64,000 bases of DNA from contig NZ_RQWN01000001.1 in assembly GCF_003977755.1 (NCBI RefSeq), positions 124,001-188,000 of the forward strand. Direction: 5' to 3'. The position numbers and the translations under genes were made by a program. A model generated the notes under the pieces. The model saw only the letters and a program-made list of their open reading frames with translations, made no database searches and had not been told where the DNA came from. Positions 35,157 through 43,480 of the stretch are shown in pieces. Source of the stretch: Haloterrigena salifodinae (GTDB taxonomy: Archaea; Halobacteriota; Halobacteria; Halobacteriales; Natrialbaceae). Every line of letters starts with the position of its first letter. The stretch's first letter is position 1.

Positions 35157-37603
35157 GCGAGGCCGAAGGGCTGCCGGGACACGAGCACGATGAGGAACTG
35201 GCGCGCGACATGTCACTGTTCGACATCACAATGATCGGCGTCGGGGCGATGATCGGCGCCGGCATCTTCGTACTCACGGGACTAGCCGCGGGACAGGCGG
35301 GCCCGGGTCTCGTGATGGCCTTCGCGTTCAACGGCTTCATCACGATCTTTACGGGGATGGTGTACGCCGAACTGGGATCTGCGATCCCGGAGGCCGGCGG
35401 CGGGTACCTCTGGGTCCGGGAAGCGCTCGGCCGATCACAGGCGTTCCTTGCGGGGTGGATGTCGTGGTTCGCCCACGCCGTCGCGGGATCGCTGTACACC
35501 CTCGGATTCGGCGCCTTCGTCCACCTGCTCCTGACCGACTACTTCGGCATCCCGCTCTTCGAGCCGATCGACTTGGCCGTGCTCGCGATCGGTCCGGAAA
35601 AGGTGTTTGCCGCGTTCGCCGGCGTCCTGTTCGCGTACATCAACTACCGGGGGGCGAAGGAGACCGGCCTCGCCGGGAACGTCGTTACACTCGTCAAGAT
35701 CACCGTCATCCTCGTACTCATCGCGTTTGGCCTCGGGTACATCGTCGGTCACCCGGCCGAGGCGAGCGGTCGGTTTCGCCCGTTTCTTCCCCGGGATTTT
35801 AGCGGCATCTTCATCGCGATGGGGCTAACGTTCATCGCCTTCGAGGGGTACGAGATCATCGTCCAGTCCGGCGAGGAGGTCGTCGAGCCGAAGAAGTCGG
35901 TTCCGAAGGCGGTCTTCTACTCGATGTCGATTGTCGTTACGATCTACATGCTCGTAGCGATCGTGCTCATCGGTGCGGTGTCGGTGACGCCCGGGCTGTT
36001 CGAACTGGCCCAGGAGGGCGCCGCCTCCGGCGGGCACGGTGCGACCAACCTGCCGCCGGTTCCGGCGAATATCGAGGACGCGGCCGTCTGGGAGATCCTC
36101 GGGCATCTCGGCGAGTTCGGTCTCGCGCGGGCCGCCGGACAGATCATGCCGTACGGGACGGTGGTCATCCTCGTGGCCGGTATCTTCTCGACGTTGTCGG
36201 CGCTGAACGCGACGACCTACTCCTCGACGCGTGTGTCGTTCGCGATGGGGCGGGACCACGTTCTTCCGGACGCATTCGGATCGGTCCATCCCGAGAAACA
36301 GACGCCCCACGTCGCGACGGCGCTCTCCGGGGCGCTCATCATCTTCATGGCCGTCGTGCTACCGATCGAGGCCGTGGCGGCAGCGACGGACGTGATGTTC
36401 CTTCTGCTCTTCTTACAGGTGAACTACGCCGCGATCGTGATCCGCCGCGAGTGGGGCGATCAGATCGACTACGGTTACGTGATGCCGTACTTCCCCTACG
36501 TCCCGATCATCGGCATCCTCACGAAACTCGCCCTGGCCGTCTACCTGTTCAACTACAGTCCGCTGGCGTGGTACGGCGCGCTCGCGTGGATCCTCGTCGG
36601 CGTCGGCATCTTTTTCCTGTACTCCCGCGGCCGCGTCCGCGAGACGGAAGCCAGGGAAGAAACGCGATTCATCACCGAGGAACGCGCGCCGGTGGATCGC
36701 GAGTATCAGGTGCTTGTTCCCCTCGCAGACCCGAGTAACGCCGAGCAACTGATCCGCGCGGGAAGCGCGATCGCTCGCCGCGAAGACGGAGAACTCCTTC
36801 TGACGAGCGTCGCAACGGTACCCGACCAGACGCCGCTCTCAGAAGGTCGCCGCTACGCGGACGAGCAGGGAGCGCTCCTCGACAACGTGCTGGAATACAT
36901 TCCCGACGACGTCCCCGCCCACCGGACCGTGACGATCGGCCACGACGTCGGAACGAGTATCAACAACGTAGCCTATCAGCGCGATAGCGATCTCGTCGTC
37001 ATGGGCTGGCGGGGGAGACGCAAACGATTCTCGGACTACGCGCTCGGTTCCAACATCGACACCGTCGTCGAGAACGGACCGTGTGACGTCGCCGTAATGA
37101 AGACCAACGGAGCGCCGGCATCGAGCCGTGTTCTCGTGCCCACGGCCGGCGGACCCCACGCGGACCTCGCGGAACGGTTCGCGATCGCGTACGCGGATAT
37201 CGGTGCCGACGTTACGCTCTTTCACGCCGTCACCGACGGCGATGCCGACGCCGCCGAGTCGCACCTCCGCGAGCGAAAGGAGGCGTTGGCCGACGCCGGT
37301 ATCGACGTTGACATCGATACCGCGATCGCAGAGCGTGACGAGATCGACGACGCGATCCTCGAATACGCCCGCGACGGTGGGTTCGACACGATCGTCATCG
37401 GAGCGGCCGGTGAGGGCATCCTCCAGCGCGTCCTGTTCGGCGAGATCCCGGAAACGATCGGCGAGGAGTTCGACGGAACGGTCGTCATGACGCGGAAGCA
37501 CCGCCCTGTCCAGTCGTCCCTGAAACGGGTCGTTCGGAAGTGGGTCGGAAAGGGCGCGCGAGCGACTGATATCGGACCGTCGCCGTCGCGCTCCGACGAC
37601 TGA
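35153..37603 (+). CDS. APC-superfamily amino acid permease with tandem C-terminal UspA domains
   Basis: An 816-residue fusion. Residues about 20-490 hold 12-13 membrane helices with APC hallmarks (GVGAMIGAGIFVLTGLAAG in helix 1, FAFNGFITIFTGMVYAELG in helix 2, GLTFIAFEGYEII in helix 6). The remaining 320 residues carry two UspA-like cytosolic modules: first about 510-645 (REYQVLVPLADPSNAEQL, VVMGWRGRRKRFSDYALGSN), second about 650-795 (SRVLVPTAGGPHADLAERF, DTIVIGAAGEGILQRVLFGEIP, with a nucleotide-loop-like GxxGxG pattern). The UspA units probably sense nucleotides such as ATP or c-di-AMP and control transport; that is inference from family knowledge. It starts inside the upstream small gene. 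Confidence 0.92.
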   Translation: MSEAEGLPGHEHDEELARDMSLFDITMIGVGAMIGAGIFVLTGLAAGQAGPGLVMAFAFNGFITIFTGMVYAELGSAIPEAGGGYLWVREALGRSQAFLAGWMSWFAHAVAGSLYTLGFGAFVHLLLTDYFGIPLFEPIDLAVLAIGPEKVFAAFAGVLFAYINYRGAKETGLAGNVVTLVKITVILVLIAFGLGYIVGHPAEASGRFRPFLPRDFSGIFIAMGLTFIAFEGYEIIVQSGEEVVEPKKSVPKAVFYSMSIVVTIYMLVAIVLIGAVSVTPGLFELAQEGAASGGHGATNLPPVPANIEDAAVWEILGHLGEFGLARAAGQIMPYGTVVILVAGIFSTLSALNATTYSSTRVSFAMGRDHVLPDAFGSVHPEKQTPHVATALSGALIIFMAVVLPIEAVAAATDVMFLLLFLQVNYAAIVIRREWGDQIDYGYVMPYFPYVPIIGILTKLALAVYLFNYSPLAWYGALAWILVGVGIFFLYSRGRVRETEAREETRFITEERAPVDREYQVLVPLADPSNAEQLIRAGSAIARREDGELLLTSVATVPDQTPLSEGRRYADEQGALLDNVLEYIPDDVPAHRTVTIGHDVGTSINNVAYQRDSDLVVMGWRGRRKRFSDYALGSNIDTVVENGPCDVAVMKTNGAPASSRVLVPTAGGPHADLAERFAIAYADIGADVTLFHAVTDGDADAAESHLRERKEALADAGIDVDIDTAIAERDEIDDAILEYARDGGFDTIVIGAAGEGILQRVLFGEIPETIGEEFDGTVVMTRKHRPVQSSLKRVVRKWVGKGARATDIGPSPSRSDD

Positions 37604-37637
37604 CTCCGCCGTGCCGTTTCGGTGTCTCCGCCGACCG

Positions 37638-38972
37638 TCAGTCGCCCATCTGCGCGTGGGTCGGCTGTTCACCGCCGCCGCTCTCGGAGGGACTCGAGCG
37701 GTGGAGCCAGTAGAGGATGGCGAAGACGGCGGTAGCGAAGACGTTCAGCACCATCTTGTAGTTGAGTTCGATCGAGACCTCCGCGACGGTCGCGCTCGAG
37801 CGTGGGGGGATCAGTCCCAGTCCCGCGAACAGGAAGTGGACGACGACGCCGACGACGACCGCAGAGACGAAGATCATCGCCGAGAGGACGGCGGCGAACG
37901 TCGTCCCGTAGTACTCCCGGTAGGCGTCGACGATCGGCGGGACGATCAGGTCGGCGTAGATGTACGCGAGGACGCTCCCGAACGGCAGGCCGTTCGTGAA
38001 GAGGACGGCCGCGAAGGGGACGTTTCCGACCGAGCAGACGAACGTGGCGACGCCGATGATCGCGCCCAGTGCGGACGTCCAGACGACGTACGTCGGCATC
38101 CCGAGGATCGGTCCCGAGAAGACCGAGGTCCAGACCGAGCGAGGGATGAAGCCGGCGATGAGGCCGGCGAAGACGAACCCGATAGCGATCTCGTCCCAGA
38201 GCATCCCCCACTCCTTCCACTGCTTGTCAGCTAGCGCTTCCCAGCCCGAGAGCGAGGTGGCCTGCTCGCGGATCGTCGTGTTCGCTTCGTCGGGATCGAA
38301 GCTCTCCATGCACGACTGCGAGCAGAAGTAGTAGGTCTCGCCGTCTACCTCGGTGGAGTAGTCGGTCTCCTCGGGATTCACTTCCATCCCGCAGACCGGG
38401 TCCTGCGCGGTCGGCTCGCCCTCTTCGCGGACGTTCTCGCGCGCCCGCTCGATGATACCGTCGGGGACGACGTAGATGAACCCGAGCGCCATCAGCCCGA
38501 TGAGCAGGAAGCCGCCGATGACGTCAGCGGCCAGGAACTGCCACCCGAGCAGGAGCACGATGACCGCGCCGATCTCGATGACGAGGTTCGTCGACGCGAA
38601 CATGAACGCACCAAGCGACGCCGCCGCTGACGCCCCCTTCTTGAAGAGGTTCTTCGCGGTGGCGATGGCGCTGTAGGAACACGACGAGGAGACGAAGCCG
38701 AACAGCGACCCGTAGCCGATCTCGCGCGGGCCGTGACCCTCGAGCAGGTCCGAGACGGCCTCCGTCGACGTCCAGGCCTCCACGCCGCCGGCGATGGCGA
38801 AGCCGATGACCAGCGCCCACCACGTGATCCACGCCATGGCGACCGTCGTCGAGACGAACTCGCGCGTTCCCGCGACAAAGAACTGCGCGAGCGGTTTCGA
38901 CGTCGTGACGATGCCGATGCCGATCACCGCGATCGCGACGAGCATCAAGATCGGGTACTCCTCTCGATCCAT
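37638..38972 (-). CDS. DUF318-type permease with internal YHS domain
   Basis: A roughly 444-residue membrane protein. Two blocks of four helices flank a cytosolic loop. The family motif SSSCSYSAIATAKNLFKKGAS is near residue 95, with a matching FVCSVGNVPFAAVLF in the second half. The loop (about 195-235) contains a YHS metal-binding domain (DPVCGMEV, YYFCSQSCMESF). DUF318 permeases include organoarsenical exporters; the YHS module suggests a metal or metalloid ligand. ATG 38972 (MDREEY) is chosen because the TATA box is centred 24 nt before it; ATG 38978 two codons earlier is the alternative. Confidence 0.88.
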   Translation of the reverse strand: MDREEYPILMLVAIAVIGIGIVTTSKPLAQFFVAGTREFVSTTVAMAWITWWALVIGFAIAGGVEAWTSTEAVSDLLEGHGPREIGYGSLFGFVSSSCSYSAIATAKNLFKKGASAAASLGAFMFASTNLVIEIGAVIVLLLGWQFLAADVIGGFLLIGLMALGFIYVVPDGIIERARENVREEGEPTAQDPVCGMEVNPEETDYSTEVDGETYYFCSQSCMESFDPDEANTTIREQATSLSGWEALADKQWKEWGMLWDEIAIGFVFAGLIAGFIPRSVWTSVFSGPILGMPTYVVWTSALGAIIGVATFVCSVGNVPFAAVLFTNGLPFGSVLAYIYADLIVPPIVDAYREYYGTTFAAVLSAMIFVSAVVVGVVVHFLFAGLGLIPPRSSATVAEVSIELNYKMVLNVFATAVFAILYWLHRSSPSESGGGEQPTHAQMGD

Positions 38973-38992
38973 GTTCATCCCTAGGCGATGCG

Positions 38993-39000
38993 TATTTAAC
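38993..39000 (-). promoter_or_regulatory. TATA box of the DUF318 permease gene
   Basis: GTTAAATA on the minus strand, 24 nt from ATG 38972 and 18 nt from ATG 38978, favouring the former for a leaderless transcript. Confidence 0.5.
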
Positions 39001-39533
39001 GGGGTTCGGACTAACGAATCGCGGATCGAACACCGGTTCCGCTTTGGTTCGATAACCGGTTCTCGTTCGGGCGTCGATCGGTACCGCCGGCTCGCGGGCG
39101 ATTTCCCGTCGAAGCCGAACCGTCGCGCCTCTCGCTCGAGCGCGAGGCGGGGACCGTCACTCTCAGGGCCACCGTCTTTCAGTCAGCCTGATAGCTGGTC
39201 CGGTATGCAAAGCGACCGGCCACCGATTCTTTTCTGGGCAAAGTCTGTGGATGTGTGCCCGACCGAGCCGGTCACCAGCGACGATCCCCTCGAGCAGCCA
39301 GACCAGCGATCCGCGCGTCCCTCGAGCATCCGATCGACGGACGCTGTCACCGACGCCGTCGCTCTGGTTAGCGACTGACTCGAGCGCGACCCCTGGCCCC
39401 GCTCCCGCCGGAGCGGGCCGACTATCCGACGAGCGACCCGACCGTCGACGGCGCCTCGGGCGCCAACATCGACGTGATCGACGTGCTGTGAGCCCTCGGC
39501 TGGCGCGACGTCGGCAATCCGGGGTCGCCGGCA
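39001..39533. other. Intergenic region with decayed sequence
   Basis: About 530 nt with no supported gene. A short frame 39205-39378 (57 residues) lacks recognisable motifs. At 39420-39490 a protein-like run in plus orientation (DYPTSDPTVDGASGANIDVI) ends in a stop. A hairpin with 8-bp arms CCCGCTCC/GGAGCGGG (39398-39405/39410-39417) precedes it. The region appears to hold eroded gene fragments. Confidence 0.4.
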
Positions 39534-39590
39534 GTCGTCGCCGAGAACACCGGCGAGGGATGGATCGCGAGACGGCGCCGTGATCGACGG
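39534..39590 (+). pseudogene. Fossil of an XPB helicase C-terminus
   Basis: The plus strand reads VVAENTGEGWIARRRRDR, against VVAENTGEERIAGRRRDR at the very end of the XPB gene (34312-34365). The DNA matches at most positions, including silent ones, but the stop codon is lost and nothing of the helicase precedes it. It is short, so chance cannot be wholly excluded. Confidence 0.45.
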
Positions 39591-39612
39591 TCAGAGAGGA
39601 CGGAGAATACGT

Positions 39613-39774
39613 TCAGTCCGAAACCGAGCGGGGCTGTACTCGTTCGTGGTGGGAGGCGAGATAGCGGGCGACCTCGCGCTGGGTGTGGGAGCCGATGAGG
39701 TGCATCTCGAGCGTCTGGTCCAGTTCCAGCGTTTCCTGACAGAGCGGACACTCGACCGGCGGTTCGTATGGCAT
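39613..39774 (-). CDS. Small C2H2-type zinc finger protein
   Basis: A 53-residue protein from ATG 39774 (MPYEPPVECPLC). One finger, CPLCQETLELDQTLEMHLIGSH, has C-x2-C spacing then H-x4-H. A short helical tail follows (TQREVARYLASHHERVQ). Single C2H2 proteins of this size are common in haloarchaea and may regulate motility or biofilm traits, but this one is unassigned. The alternative ATG at 39834 would add 20 residues without family support. Confidence 0.75.
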   Translation of the reverse strand: MPYEPPVECPLCQETLELDQTLEMHLIGSHTQREVARYLASHHERVQPRSVSD

Positions 39775-39944
39775 TTGCTTACTCTCCGTCCGTCCGAGAC
39801 AAATCGATATAGCATGCATACGCTCGTCCCTCATCCGTTTCGGACGACACGCCGACGGAGCCGCTCGAGCGATACGGCATCAATCCGTCTTTATCGCTCG
39901 GTTTCGGCCGAAACGGCGCGAGCGGTTTCGAACTCGTCCGTCGC

Positions 39945-40820
39945 TCACCGCTGGATACCGAGCGTTTTCTGGATGATCTGGCGTGACGCCATCGAACAGA
40001 GGAAGTACCAGACGATCCACGTCGACATCGGTCCGACGAGGGACTGCTGCCAAGTGACGTGACCCGCTAATGGGACGACTAACCCCATCTGGCCGGCGCC
40101 GAGATGGCCGCCGTTGACCTTCCAGCGGAGCCAGAGGAACACGGGAATCGTCACCAGCATCACCCACACCGTCGGGCGGAACTTGACCTTCAACAGCCCG
40201 AGTTGATCGCCGGCGGCCTCCCGTTGTTCCTGTCGGATCTGCTCGAGAGCCTCGTCGTCGCCACGTTCTTCGGCCGCTTGCTTTCGGTTCTGTAACGCCT
40301 CCATCCGCTGGGTGTACTGTTGGATCTTCTCGTGGTCGGTCAGCCGAGACTGCAACACGGTCGAATAGAGGCCCGTGGCGATCGAGAGCAGCACGATGAT
40401 CCCGTAGAAGGGAATGATCTCGGTAATCGGTCCGAGAACGACGCTTTCGGTCGACGCGACGACGTCTCGGAGCTGCGGGCTCCAGTACCCCGCAAACAAC
40501 GCGACTGCGGTCGCTCCCGCGGCCTTATCCAGTGCCAACCAGCGGTACGGTTCGATCGTCTCGCGGTTCGAACTCGGGCGTCGGTCGTCCGTTTCGAGTC
40601 GGGCACGAACCCCCTCGGGTTCGGCGACCGTGAACCCGGCGCCGGCGCTGACGAGTACCTCCTGTTCGATGAGTCGGCCCCACTGCGCACTCGAGAGCGC
40701 ATCGCTGACGTCGCTCCACTCGAGTTCCTCCCTGCCGTCGTTAGACCGTTCCAGAATCACCGAGATGGCCTCCTGCATCGAGGGGTCGGTGAGGAGCATC
40801 TCCAGCTGTTCCGTGGGCAT
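39945..40820 (-). CDS. DUF106/EMC3-TMCO1-family membrane protein
   Basis: A 291-residue protein. Residues 1-80 form a small helical, possibly winged domain (SVILERSNDGREELEWSDV). Then come a transmembrane helix (IIPFYGIIVLLSIATGLYSTVLQ), a cytosolic coiled coil with KIQQYTQRMEALQNRKQAAEE, and two or more C-terminal helices (VWVMLVTIPVFLWLRWKV, WIVWYFLCSMASRQIIQK). This is the Oxa1-superfamily pattern of archaeal DUF106, proposed to assist membrane protein insertion. Archaeal DUF106 genes often sit near secY; this one does not, so it may be a paralogue. Confidence 0.85.
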   Translation of the reverse strand: MPTEQLEMLLTDPSMQEAISVILERSNDGREELEWSDVSDALSSAQWGRLIEQEVLVSAGAGFTVAEPEGVRARLETDDRRPSSNRETIEPYRWLALDKAAGATAVALFAGYWSPQLRDVVASTESVVLGPITEIIPFYGIIVLLSIATGLYSTVLQSRLTDHEKIQQYTQRMEALQNRKQAAEERGDDEALEQIRQEQREAAGDQLGLLKVKFRPTVWVMLVTIPVFLWLRWKVNGGHLGAGQMGLVVPLAGHVTWQQSLVGPMSTWIVWYFLCSMASRQIIQKTLGIQR

Positions 40821-40979
40821 TCGTTACCGGACACTCTTTTCCTGCGAATTCATCAATTCTTCTCCCTCAATTGGCAGGAAACGCCAACGAGAAGCGACAT
40901 CCGTTCAGCCGGTCGAACGAGCGTCCGATACCGCCGTTACTCTCCGAGTACACAGCCGACGGCGAACGATGATGTTCTT
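40821..40979. other. Intergenic spacer
   Basis: About 160 nt between the DUF106 gene and the isomerase fossil. Locally AT-richer; nothing identifiable. Confidence 0.4.
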
Positions 40980-41360
40980 CCCCCGCGTGATACATCACAC
41001 AACCACGACCACGAGTTCGCTCCGCTCGAGGGCGACGATCGGTGCGCGTTCGAATTCCTGCTCGACGAGACCGACGACTCCCTGCTGATCGAACTCGACG
41101 TCGGCTGGGCGGCCGCGGCCGGTCACGATCCGACCGCGTTACTCGAGCGACTCGAGAGTCGGAGCCCGCTGGTCCTCCTCAAGGACGTGGCCGACGGCCG
41201 TCCAGTCGAACTCGGTGATGGCGAGGTCGATACCGACGCGTGCGCGGCGGCCGCCCGCGATGCCGGTGCCGAGTGGCTGCTCTACGAACACGACGAACCG
41301 TCCGATCCCGTCGCCTCGCTCGGATACGGTGCGCGGGCGCTCGCGGAACGTCGCGAGTGA
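40980..41360 (+). pseudogene. Sugar-phosphate isomerase/epimerase fossil, copy B (C-terminal half)
   Basis: An open frame ending at 41360 reads HNHDHEFAPLEGDDRCAFE, LLIELDVGWAAAAGHDPTAL, VLLKDVADGRPVELGDGEVD and AEWLLYEHDEPSDPVASLGYGA, in the order found in the C-terminal half of xylose-isomerase-like sugar phosphate isomerases, including the metal-binding His-Asp-Glu pattern. The N-terminal half is absent and there is no good start codon, so it cannot be a working enzyme. It faces the winged-helix gene, the same order as copy A. Confidence 0.75.
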
Positions 41361-41446
41361 CCGCGATTGATCGGGAGTGAGTTTCGGGATAGGCGGCGCG
41401 TTGCTTGCCGGGCGGCTCAACGCCGAACCGGTGTCTGGCGGACGAC

Positions 41447-42028
41447 TCAACCCCGAACCCCGGTTTCGGCGTCCGCCGACGCGGTCGCCCGAAGTTGTCC
41501 CCGGAGATACCGCTCGCCGCGCCGCGTCAGCCGATACTTGCCCCGTTCGACCTTTTCGACGAATCCGTGGTCCGCGAGTTCGATTAGGCGCCGGTTCACT
41601 TCCTTCCGGCTGAACCCGGTGTTGAAGGCGACGACCGCCGGCGTCAACACGAGGTCCGTGCCGTGAAGCGCACCGAGGATCTCGTCGTCCATCGGCGTCA
41701 TCCACTCGGCCGGCCGCCGGAGCTGCGACGGTTCGCTCAATAGCACGCGCTCCCACTCCGTCGTCCGCACGTCGTTCGTCACGGGATCGTAGAGACCGTA
41801 GACGACCAGCAACGCGGCCGCGCCGTGAACCCAGTGGACCAGTTGCGGCGCGACCAACTCGACGATCGGGCCGCCGATCACGGCCAGCACCAGTCCGGCG
41901 ACGGTGACGAGGACGAACCGACGGTACGCCGTCACCGACTCCTCGAGCGAGAGGAGGAACAGGAGCTCGAGGGCGACGACGACGCCGATCGCCAGGTTGT
42001 AGCCGATGACGGGGGTCAGTCCGTCCAC
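41447..42028 (-). CDS. Membrane-anchored winged-helix regulator
   Basis: A 193-residue protein. Three N-terminal helices (about residues 8-30, 38-58, 65-82, with LAVIGGPIVELVAPQLVHWVHGAAALLVVYGLYDP) precede a C-terminal winged helix (DEILGALHGTDLVLTPAVVAFNTGFSRKEVNRRLIELADHGFVEKVERGKYRLTRRGERYL pattern, about 110-175). It looks like a membrane-tethered transcription factor responding to a membrane signal. Its start lies 13 nt inside the preceding 105-residue membrane gene, so the two form a unit. A degraded copy occurs at 34655-34935. Confidence 0.8.
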   Translation of the reverse strand: MDGLTPVIGYNLAIGVVVALELLFLLSLEESVTAYRRFVLVTVAGLVLAVIGGPIVELVAPQLVHWVHGAAALLVVYGLYDPVTNDVRTTEWERVLLSEPSQLRRPAEWMTPMDDEILGALHGTDLVLTPAVVAFNTGFSRKEVNRRLIELADHGFVEKVERGKYRLTRRGERYLRGQLRATASADAETGVRG

Positions 42029-42333
42029 GCGGCCTCACCTCCCGATCGCTCGCGGCGGAGCTGTCGGTGGCGGAGTATCAGCAGGCCGATGAAGATCGCG
42101 ACGATCGTGTTCGCCGCGCTCCGGAGAACGTCCAGAACCGGCGACGCCGGCTCGACGACGAGCAACATCGTGTGGTAGATCGTCAGCGCGGCCATCCCGA
42201 CCGAGAGGAGCGCGATCGCCGTACCGAAGGGCGAGTCTCGAAAGATGCCCCAGGACAGGAGCGCGAACACCCCGGCGCCGGTGCCGGCGATGATCGCGAA
42301 CGGAATGCCGAGAAGGTGGACGGAACGGATCAC
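42016..42333 (-). CDS. Three-helix membrane protein paired with the winged-helix regulator
   Basis: A 105-residue protein from GTG 42333 (read as MIRSVHLLG). Three hydrophobic helices: about 7-27 (GIPFAIIAGTGAGVFALLSW), 35-58 (TAIALLSVGMAALTIYHTMLLVV), 65-85 (VLDVLRSAANTIVAIFIGLLIL). The tail RHRQLRRERS is basic and cytosolic. The stop overlaps the next gene by 13 nt. A TATA box 29 nt before GTG 42333 supports this start. Such small membrane genes next to winged-helix genes recur in haloarchaea; a sensor role is inferred. Confidence 0.72.
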   Translation of the reverse strand: MIRSVHLLGIPFAIIAGTGAGVFALLSWGIFRDSPFGTAIALLSVGMAALTIYHTMLLVVEPASPVLDVLRSAANTIVAIFIGLLILRHRQLRRERSGGEAAWTD

Positions 42334-42358
42334 ACCGCGGACTTCAGTTTCGGTAGTC

Positions 42359-42365
42359 GTTAAGC
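42359..42365 (-). promoter_or_regulatory. TATA-like box for the membrane/winged-helix pair
   Basis: GCTTAAC on the minus strand, centred 29 nt before GTG 42333; it decides between this start and longer in-frame options. Confidence 0.45.
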
Positions 42366-42609
42366 TGCGGCATGGTATTTCATCGGTGTGTTGACCGGGT
42401 AGGGAGACCCCGACGCTGGGCGATAACGGCCAGAAGCAGCGCAGTGGTCCCGTCGAATCCGTCATTAGAGCCCTAGTAATCGTCCGTGAACCGCCCCTCA
42501 CCGATCGGCTATCCCTCGGTTCCCACCGCGAGTATCGCGCCTCACCGTTCGGTCGGATCGCGGTGGCCTGTGGATAACAAAGCCGGTCGCCGGCGACCGT
42601 TCGATCGCA

Positions 42610-42963
42610 ATGGCACTGACTCAAATCGACCACGTCAGCGAGAACGAGGAGATGCAGGAGTGTATCGACAACTGCTTCGAAGCCGCCCAAGCGTGCGAGT
42701 GGTGTGCCGACGAGTGCGCCGGCGAGGGCGAGGAGATGGCCGACTGTCTCCGACTCTGTCGCGACGTCGCCGACCTGACGACGATGCACGCCCGGTTCAT
42801 GGCTCGGAACTCGAACTACAGCGCGGAGCTCGCCGAAGCCTGCGCCGGCGCCTGCGAGGAGTGCGCCGAGGAGTGCGAACGCCATGACGACGACCACTGT
42901 CAGGTCTGTGCGGACGCCCTCCGCGACTGCGCGGAGACCTGCCGAAACATGGCGACGGCCTGA
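42610..42963 (+). CDS. DUF326-family cysteine-rich four-helix bundle (copper-binding type)
   Basis: A 117-residue cytosolic protein with 14 or more Cys in CxxC or CxxxC patterns along helices (CIDNCFEAAQACEWCADEC, CLRLCRD, CAGACEECAEECERH, CQVCADALRDCAETCR). This is the DUF326/Csp layout, where cysteines line a four-helix tube that stores Cu(I). Copper storage is family inference. A TATA-like GGATAACA lies about 32 nt before ATG 42610. The neighbouring SPW gene follows on the same strand. Confidence 0.92.
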   Translation: MALTQIDHVSENEEMQECIDNCFEAAQACEWCADECAGEGEEMADCLRLCRDVADLTTMHARFMARNSNYSAELAEACAGACEECAEECERHDDDHCQVCADALRDCAETCRNMATA

Positions 42964-43035
42964 TCGGGACGGCCACGGTCTCAATCGGGAGCTGCGAGCG
43001 CCGACCGCCGTTCATCGAGCCACGAACTCGGATTC

Positions 43036-43407
43036 ATGTACGCGACCGCAAAACTGACCGCCAGCGGAAACGGGATACTCGGCTGCTGGCTGATCGCGGC
43101 GCCGTTCGTCCTCGGTGCGCCGGCGATCGGTCGCTGGAACGACGTCGTCGTCGGCGCAGTCGTACTGCTCGTCGTCGGTTACAACCGCGTCGGGACCACC
43201 GGACGCCATCCCGCGAGCGCGACCGGTGCGGGGCTCGTCGCGACTCTCGGGCTCTGGCTCCTTCTCGCCCCGTTCGTCCTCGGCTTCGAGGGACTGCCGC
43301 TGTGGAACGACGTCATCGCGGGAACCGTCGTTGCGAGCTTCGGCAGCTACGACGCGTACGTTTCGGCGGTCGGTCGAGAACGGTCCGTTCGCACACCCGT
43401 CGAATAG
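43036..43407 (+). CDS. SPW repeat membrane protein
   Basis: A 123-residue protein with four hydrophobic helices arranged as two repeats. Each contains the (W)L(I/L)(A)APFVLG ... WNDV signature (residues about 17-45 and 75-105), characteristic of SPW repeat proteins. Function unknown; they are small bacterial and haloarchaeal membrane proteins. It lies 72 nt after the copper-binding protein on the same strand; a link is not shown. Confidence 0.85.
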   Translation: MYATAKLTASGNGILGCWLIAAPFVLGAPAIGRWNDVVVGAVVLLVVGYNRVGTTGRHPASATGAGLVATLGLWLLLAPFVLGFEGLPLWNDVIAGTVVASFGSYDAYVSAVGRERSVRTPVE

Positions 43408-43480
43408 CGCCCGTTGGAGCGATGGCGAACTGATCGTCGACCGTATCCGTTCTCGCAGCCGATCGCGGCGCCTGGACGGG

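Noticed and set aside
39205-39378. A 57-residue plus-strand frame
   Set aside because: It has an ATG but no promoter, ribosome-binding site or recognisable motif; left inside the intergenic description.
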